The position numbers and the translations under genes are program-made. 64,000 nucleotides of DNA from Nocardia goodfellowii (GTDB lineage: Bacteria > Actinomycetota > Actinomycetes > Mycobacteriales > Mycobacteriaceae), in contig NZ_JAGGMR010000001.1 in the NCBI RefSeq assembly GCF_017875645.1, forward strand, positions 6,882,001-6,946,000, written 5' to 3'. Under the pieces are notes generated by a model. That model was not told where the DNA came from. It saw only the letters and a program-made list of their open reading frames with translations, and did not search any database. Shown here one piece after another: positions 61,304 through 64,000 of this stretch (positions are counted from its first letter, which is position 1; the number at the start of each line of letters is the position of its first letter).

Positions 61304-61812
61304 CGCTGCACCTCGCGATCCAGGAATTCTCCCGACAACAGCCACTGGCCCGGGACGCGGCCAGGTGTGCGCACGACCGGCGGTTTCGGGGCGTCGACGT
61401 GGAACACTCTGTCGCGCAGTGCGGGCCGGTCCGGGAGGTGTATGGCGAGGTGCGGGATCTGTTCAGCGGGGGTCGCGATGGATTTCTGGTGTTCGCGTTG
61501 TTCGAGGTCGCGGATGTGTTCGACGGCGGCGCGCGGGTCGACGCCGAGGTGGCGGGCGAGGCGGCGGATGGCGGGCCAGTCGCCGCAGGCGAGGGCCGGA
61601 ATGCGGTGGCTGTGGGACAGTTTTGCGATCAGCATCGCGTCGTGGGCCTGGTCGAGGGTGAGGTCGTTGCGGCCGGGCATCCAGGACACCTGCCAGCCGG
61701 TCTGGTGCAGGTGGGCGGTGTGGGGTAGTTCGTCGAACCACATACGGTGCTCGGTGCGGCGGATGCCGACAGTGTCGGGGTAGCTGTCGCGTGGGATGGG
61801 GTGCAGGGTCAT
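61300..61812 (-). CDS. unknown element protein
   Basis: 170 residues, ATG overlapping the preceding stop (ATGA). The sequence DWPAIRRLARHLGVDPRAAVEHIRDLEQRE suggests a helical segment, possibly HTH-like, but no family is recognised and no membrane segment is present. Both ends are coupled to neighbours, which supports coding. Confidence 0.55.
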   Translation of the reverse strand: MTLHPIPRDSYPDTVGIRRTEHRMWFDELPHTAHLHQTGWQVSWMPGRNDLTLDQAHDAMLIAKLSHSHRIPALACGDWPAIRRLARHLGVDPRAAVEHIRDLEQREHQKSIATPAEQIPHLAIHLPDRPALRDRVFHVDAPKPPVVRTPGRVPGQWLLSGEFLDREVQR

Positions 61813-62663
61813 CTGGGCTCCGGGAAGTTGTCGGGTGTCCAGCCGCCTTTGGGGCGCTGCAGTTTCGATACGTGCTTGCCGCGGCGCCACAGGTTCCAGG
61901 CGTGGACGATGAGCCCGATCTGGTCGCGGTCGCTAACGCGGGTGCGGGCGGAGCGGTGCAGGTCGAGGCGCTCACGCAGGGCCAGGATCGGGGAACCGGC
62001 GGCGAGTCCGGCGCCGCAGTCCCATGAGTGCACGAACTCGCTGGCGGCCTCGGGGTCGATTTCGGTGAGCCGGATCGCGACCGCGCACGCGACCGCGGGC
62101 CGGGCTTTGAGGCGTGCGGCGATGCTGGTGAACTGTTCGGAGATGGCGACCAATTCTGGGTAGGCGCTGGCGAATTCGACGATGCGCGTGGTGGAGATTC
62201 CGCCGCCGCGGACTTGGGCACCGAACAGGTTGCCTTCCATCCAGGTCATGTAGACGCGCAGTGCGGCAGCGACGAGGGTGGTGTTGTGCCCGGTGACGCC
62301 GGTGAGGGTGAGCTGGTCGCCGGCGGTGCGCCGGGCCCCTTGGTCCATGGTGATCTGGGTGTCGGCGGCCAGTCCGCGCACGACGAGCAGCGGCAGGCGC
62401 AGATCGGTCGTGCGGGCCAGTGCGTGCAGACGATGCTGCCCGTCCAGCAGGTCACCATCGGCGGAGAACTTGATCGTCTCGCCGTTGAAATGCCAACGGC
62501 CGCAGACAATGTCGTCGTGGTACTGCTTGACCCGGGATTCCCGGACCGGCCGGTTGTTGGTGTTGCGCTCCAGCCAGCGGCGCGCGGTCGGTGCGTCCAC
62601 CATCACGATCACGGTGGTGCCGGGCACTGGAGAGTGGTCAGGGTTGACGAGGTGCATGGTCAT
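61809..62663 (-). CDS. ParB/Srx-fold-like protein
   Basis: 284 residues. The N-terminal third holds ESRVKQYHDDIVCGRWHFNGETIKFSADGDLLDGQHRLHALA, the DGQHRL motif typical of ParB N-terminal (Srx-like) domains, also found in CTP-binding or nuclease-like proteins of phages. The C-terminal part is helical. There is no ParA partner in the window, and the next gene upstream is an HTH protein, so a partition or regulatory role is possible. ATG at 62663 overlaps the preceding stop. Confidence 0.65.
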   Translation of the reverse strand: MTMHLVNPDHSPVPGTTVIVMVDAPTARRWLERNTNNRPVRESRVKQYHDDIVCGRWHFNGETIKFSADGDLLDGQHRLHALARTTDLRLPLLVVRGLAADTQITMDQGARRTAGDQLTLTGVTGHNTTLVAAALRVYMTWMEGNLFGAQVRGGGISTTRIVEFASAYPELVAISEQFTSIAARLKARPAVACAVAIRLTEIDPEAASEFVHSWDCGAGLAAGSPILALRERLDLHRSARTRVSDRDQIGLIVHAWNLWRRGKHVSKLQRPKGGWTPDNFPEPR

Positions 62664-63385
62664 CCTTCGGAGGGGGTGGTGTGGGGAAGCCGGTCGATGA
62701 CGGCTTGCAGGGCATCACGTGCGCGGGTCAGGTCCGCGCGATGCTGTTGCGCCAACTGGGTGGCGTATCGATCGAAGCGGTCGTCGTCCACCAGTCGCTG
62801 CAGGCGTTTGGTGTCCTGCAACAGCTCCCGGCGCGCCTCGTCGAACGACTCGGTGATCGGCGACCGCTTCCGCGTCGCCGCCTGCGCCTGCCCGGCATCG
62901 GCCTCGGCTGGTCCGGATCCGAAGGGGAACTCATCCGAAGCGGCGCGTCCCGCCGCGCCGGATGAACTCTGCTGAGCGGCAAGCGGTTTCGGTGGGTAGC
63001 TCTTCCCATCACGCCCGGTTACTGGCGCATATGGATCAGGTGCGAGGTTTCTCGCACCTGCGAGGTCCTGGCGAACGGTGTAGTCGCTGACACCGGTGGC
63101 GACGGCGATGGCACGCGTGCTCATCCCGATTTCACGCAAGGAGGCAACGACTTCCGCGCGCTCCTCCCGCGGTACCCGGATCCGGGCTCGATCGAATTCC
63201 TGCGCGCAGTACTCGTCCCAGGAGTCGTAGCCGAGCGCCGCCCAGGCCCGAGTGAGATAGGCCTGCTGAATGAGCTCCCACGCAGTTTCCACATGCGCGC
63301 GAATACGGTCGGTCAGCTCCCGTGCGACCTCGCTGGTAACGGTTTCGCCGGTGGCAAGGATCTCGGCGCTGGGCAACTCGCTCAT
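62660..63385 (-). CDS. helix-turn-helix DNA-binding protein
   Basis: 241 residues. An N-terminal helical part with ELTDRIRAHVETAWELIQQAYLTRAWAALGYDSWDEYCAQEF, then an HTH EIGMSTRAIAVATGVSDYTVRQDL at about 90-112 and a helical C-terminus rich in charged residues. It resembles KorB/ParB-type HTH proteins of elements and is next to the DGQHRL protein, suggesting a two-part partition-like or control system. The start lies in a junction module. Confidence 0.65.
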   Translation of the reverse strand: MSELPSAEILATGETVTSEVARELTDRIRAHVETAWELIQQAYLTRAWAALGYDSWDEYCAQEFDRARIRVPREERAEVVASLREIGMSTRAIAVATGVSDYTVRQDLAGARNLAPDPYAPVTGRDGKSYPPKPLAAQQSSSGAAGRAASDEFPFGSGPAEADAGQAQAATRKRSPITESFDEARRELLQDTKRLQRLVDDDRFDRYATQLAQQHRADLTRARDALQAVIDRLPHTTPSEG

Positions 63386-63403
63386 CGAGCCAGCCCCCAA
63401 TCC
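63382..63403 (-). repeat. DWGLxR junction module, copy 4
   Basis: Minus-strand GGATTGGGGGCTGGCTCGAT then GA, one base different from copies 1 and 3. It joins this gene to the HTH gene. Confidence 0.8.
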
Positions 63404-63741
63404 CGGTCCAGCTCAGTCGGTTCGGCGGATTCTTCGATCGTCGGCGTGGCGGCATTGATCAGCCCTCGCGCCTCGTTGATTGTCAGGCCGAGCGATTTCG
63501 CCCACCCCTCGGCTTCGAGCCGGTCTGGTGCGACCGCCAGCCGCATCCCGGCCTTGGCCTGGTCGGAGGTGAACTGGCGGCCAGGCAGCCCGGTGAACAC
63601 CCAATGGCCGTCCCCAACATCCAGCGCCTGGTGCTGGGTCGCGTCCGAGCACATGACGCCGTGGTCGACCACGATGGACGGGATCGCCGGCGCCGCGGCG
63701 CGGGCCCATTCAGCTCTGCCCCACTTCTCGGGAAGCTTCAT
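63382..63741 (-). CDS. unknown element protein ending DWGLAR
   Basis: 119 residues. ATG at 63741 overlaps the preceding stop (ATGA). The body DVGDGHWVFTGLPGRQFTSDQAKAG and WAKSLGLTINEARGLINAA suggests a small alpha/beta domain with a C-terminal helix; no family recognised. It ends LDRDWGLAR, a one-residue variant of the shared tail. Confidence 0.55.
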   Translation of the reverse strand: MKLPEKWGRAEWARAAAPAIPSIVVDHGVMCSDATQHQALDVGDGHWVFTGLPGRQFTSDQAKAGMRLAVAPDRLEAEGWAKSLGLTINEARGLINAATPTIEESAEPTELDRDWGLAR

Positions 63742-63983
63742 CGGGTCCCCACCCCCGGTTGGCCGCATTCGGCCGGAACCGCTGCGGCGGGTGGAGATCC
63801 GGGCGCGGGGCAATAGACGATGTCGGGGGTGTGGCTGGGGCGCCCGCTGAACAGCAGCGCTCCGGCGTACAGGCCCGTGGCGAACACCAGAGCGAACACG
63901 AGAATGATCCCGCGCCGTTCCGGTGCCGCCGACCCCAGCGTCTCCCCCACCAACGCGGAGGAATCGAAGGCACGGCCACCCAT
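63738..63983 (-). CDS. small single-pass membrane protein
   Basis: 81 residues. One transmembrane helix (about 28-48, IILVFALVFATGLYAGALLF), then a short extracytoplasmic Pro-rich tail with two cysteines (VYCPAPG and AECGQPG) that could pair. ATG at 63983 is preferred to a TTG three codons earlier. It is the most upstream visible gene of the chain, and its own upstream region lies at or past the window edge. Role unknown. Confidence 0.5.
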   Translation of the reverse strand: MGGRAFDSSALVGETLGSAAPERRGIILVFALVFATGLYAGALLFSGRPSHTPDIVYCPAPGSPPAAAVPAECGQPGVGTR

Positions 63984-64000
63984 GGCATGCAAGGCGTAAT

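Larger units (their letters stand above)
48541..64000. mobile_element. integrative (probably conjugative) element inserted at tRNA-Leu, left part
   Basis: From the tRNA 3' end to the window edge all genes are on the minus strand and of mobile-element type: int, xis, coupling-type ATPase, primase-like, replication-relaxation-like, cytosine methyltransferase, ParB-like, and small unknown proteins in an uninterrupted overlapping chain. Housekeeping genes stop abruptly at the tRNA. The second attachment site and the element's far end are beyond 64000, so length and exact att core are unknown. The size and gene types fit actinomycete integrative elements (AICE/ICE). Confidence 0.85.

Noticed and set aside
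48541..64000. CRISPR array or repeats of CRISPR type
   Set aside because: The repeated junction modules are not evenly spaced and lie inside coding junctions; no spacer pattern exists.
48541..64000. Prophage interpretation
   Set aside because: No capsid, portal, terminase or tail genes; coupling ATPase, primase-like and replication-relaxation-like genes fit an integrative conjugative-type element better.

Overview
The window is high-GC DNA with actinobacterial gene content. The neighbourhood polA, rpsA, coaE (fused to a GrpB-like domain), uvrB and pdtaR is the one known from mycobacteria and relatives. Many paralogous TetR, LysR, SPFH and ANTAR genes point to a Nocardiaceae chromosome, most likely Nocardia. 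That genus call is inference from gene content and order; no 16S or species marker lies in the window.

Layout, left half. At 1-9.9 kb lie the tail of a GGDEF protein, the RNA polymerase-associated helicase HelD, a universal stress protein, an AraC/DoxX pair, a VOC protein, a small Rv0909-like gene under a Crp-type site, uvrB, a DUF402 protein and coaE. At 10.4-15.3 kb sits a tightly coupled four-gene operon: SbnB-like dehydrogenase, PLP decarboxylase, SbnA-like synthase and MATE exporter. It is preceded by a near-perfect Zur-type palindrome and looks like a zinc-regulated small-metallophore system. At 15.3-33 kb are a coiled-coil SPFH protein, TetR/NmrA, rpsA, a methyltransferase, SPFH plus ribbon-helix-helix, two coupled GAF-ANTAR proteins, two LysR-linked oxidoreductase loci, a polar amino-acid ABC transporter, a decarboxylating-dehydrogenase-like enzyme and a thioredoxin. 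At 33.2-33.9 kb a stand-alone LeuA regulatory-domain gene is preceded by what looks like a leader-peptide attenuator. At 34-48.3 kb are a TetR-controlled membrane protein, polA, two metallopeptidase-like genes, a branched-chain amino-acid ABC system (livK, livH, livM and a LivG-LivF fusion) and pdtaR.

Right part (48.5 kb to the right edge). A tRNA-Leu(CAA) gene is followed 46 bp later by the 3' end of a tyrosine integrase. From there to the edge every gene is on the minus strand and belongs to one integrative element whose far end is outside the window. It carries int, xis, a DUF2637 membrane/HTH protein, a SLOG-fold protein, a coupling-type ATPase, a replication-relaxation-like protein, a CHC2/TOPRIM primase-like protein, a cytosine methyltransferase, a ParB-like protein and many small unknowns. 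Twenty successive gene junctions overlap (18 by 4 nt, ATGA or GTGA), so the chain from 63741 down to int has no intergenic base. Four junctions share one nucleotide module that gives the upstream protein a DWGLxR tail and the downstream gene its G-rich ribosome-binding site.

How it fits together: housekeeping replication, repair and translation genes are interleaved with nutrient-uptake systems and a putative zinc-scavenging operon. The tRNA-Leu gene serves as the integration site of a conjugative-type element whose integrase and excisionase sit at the very end of its long operon.
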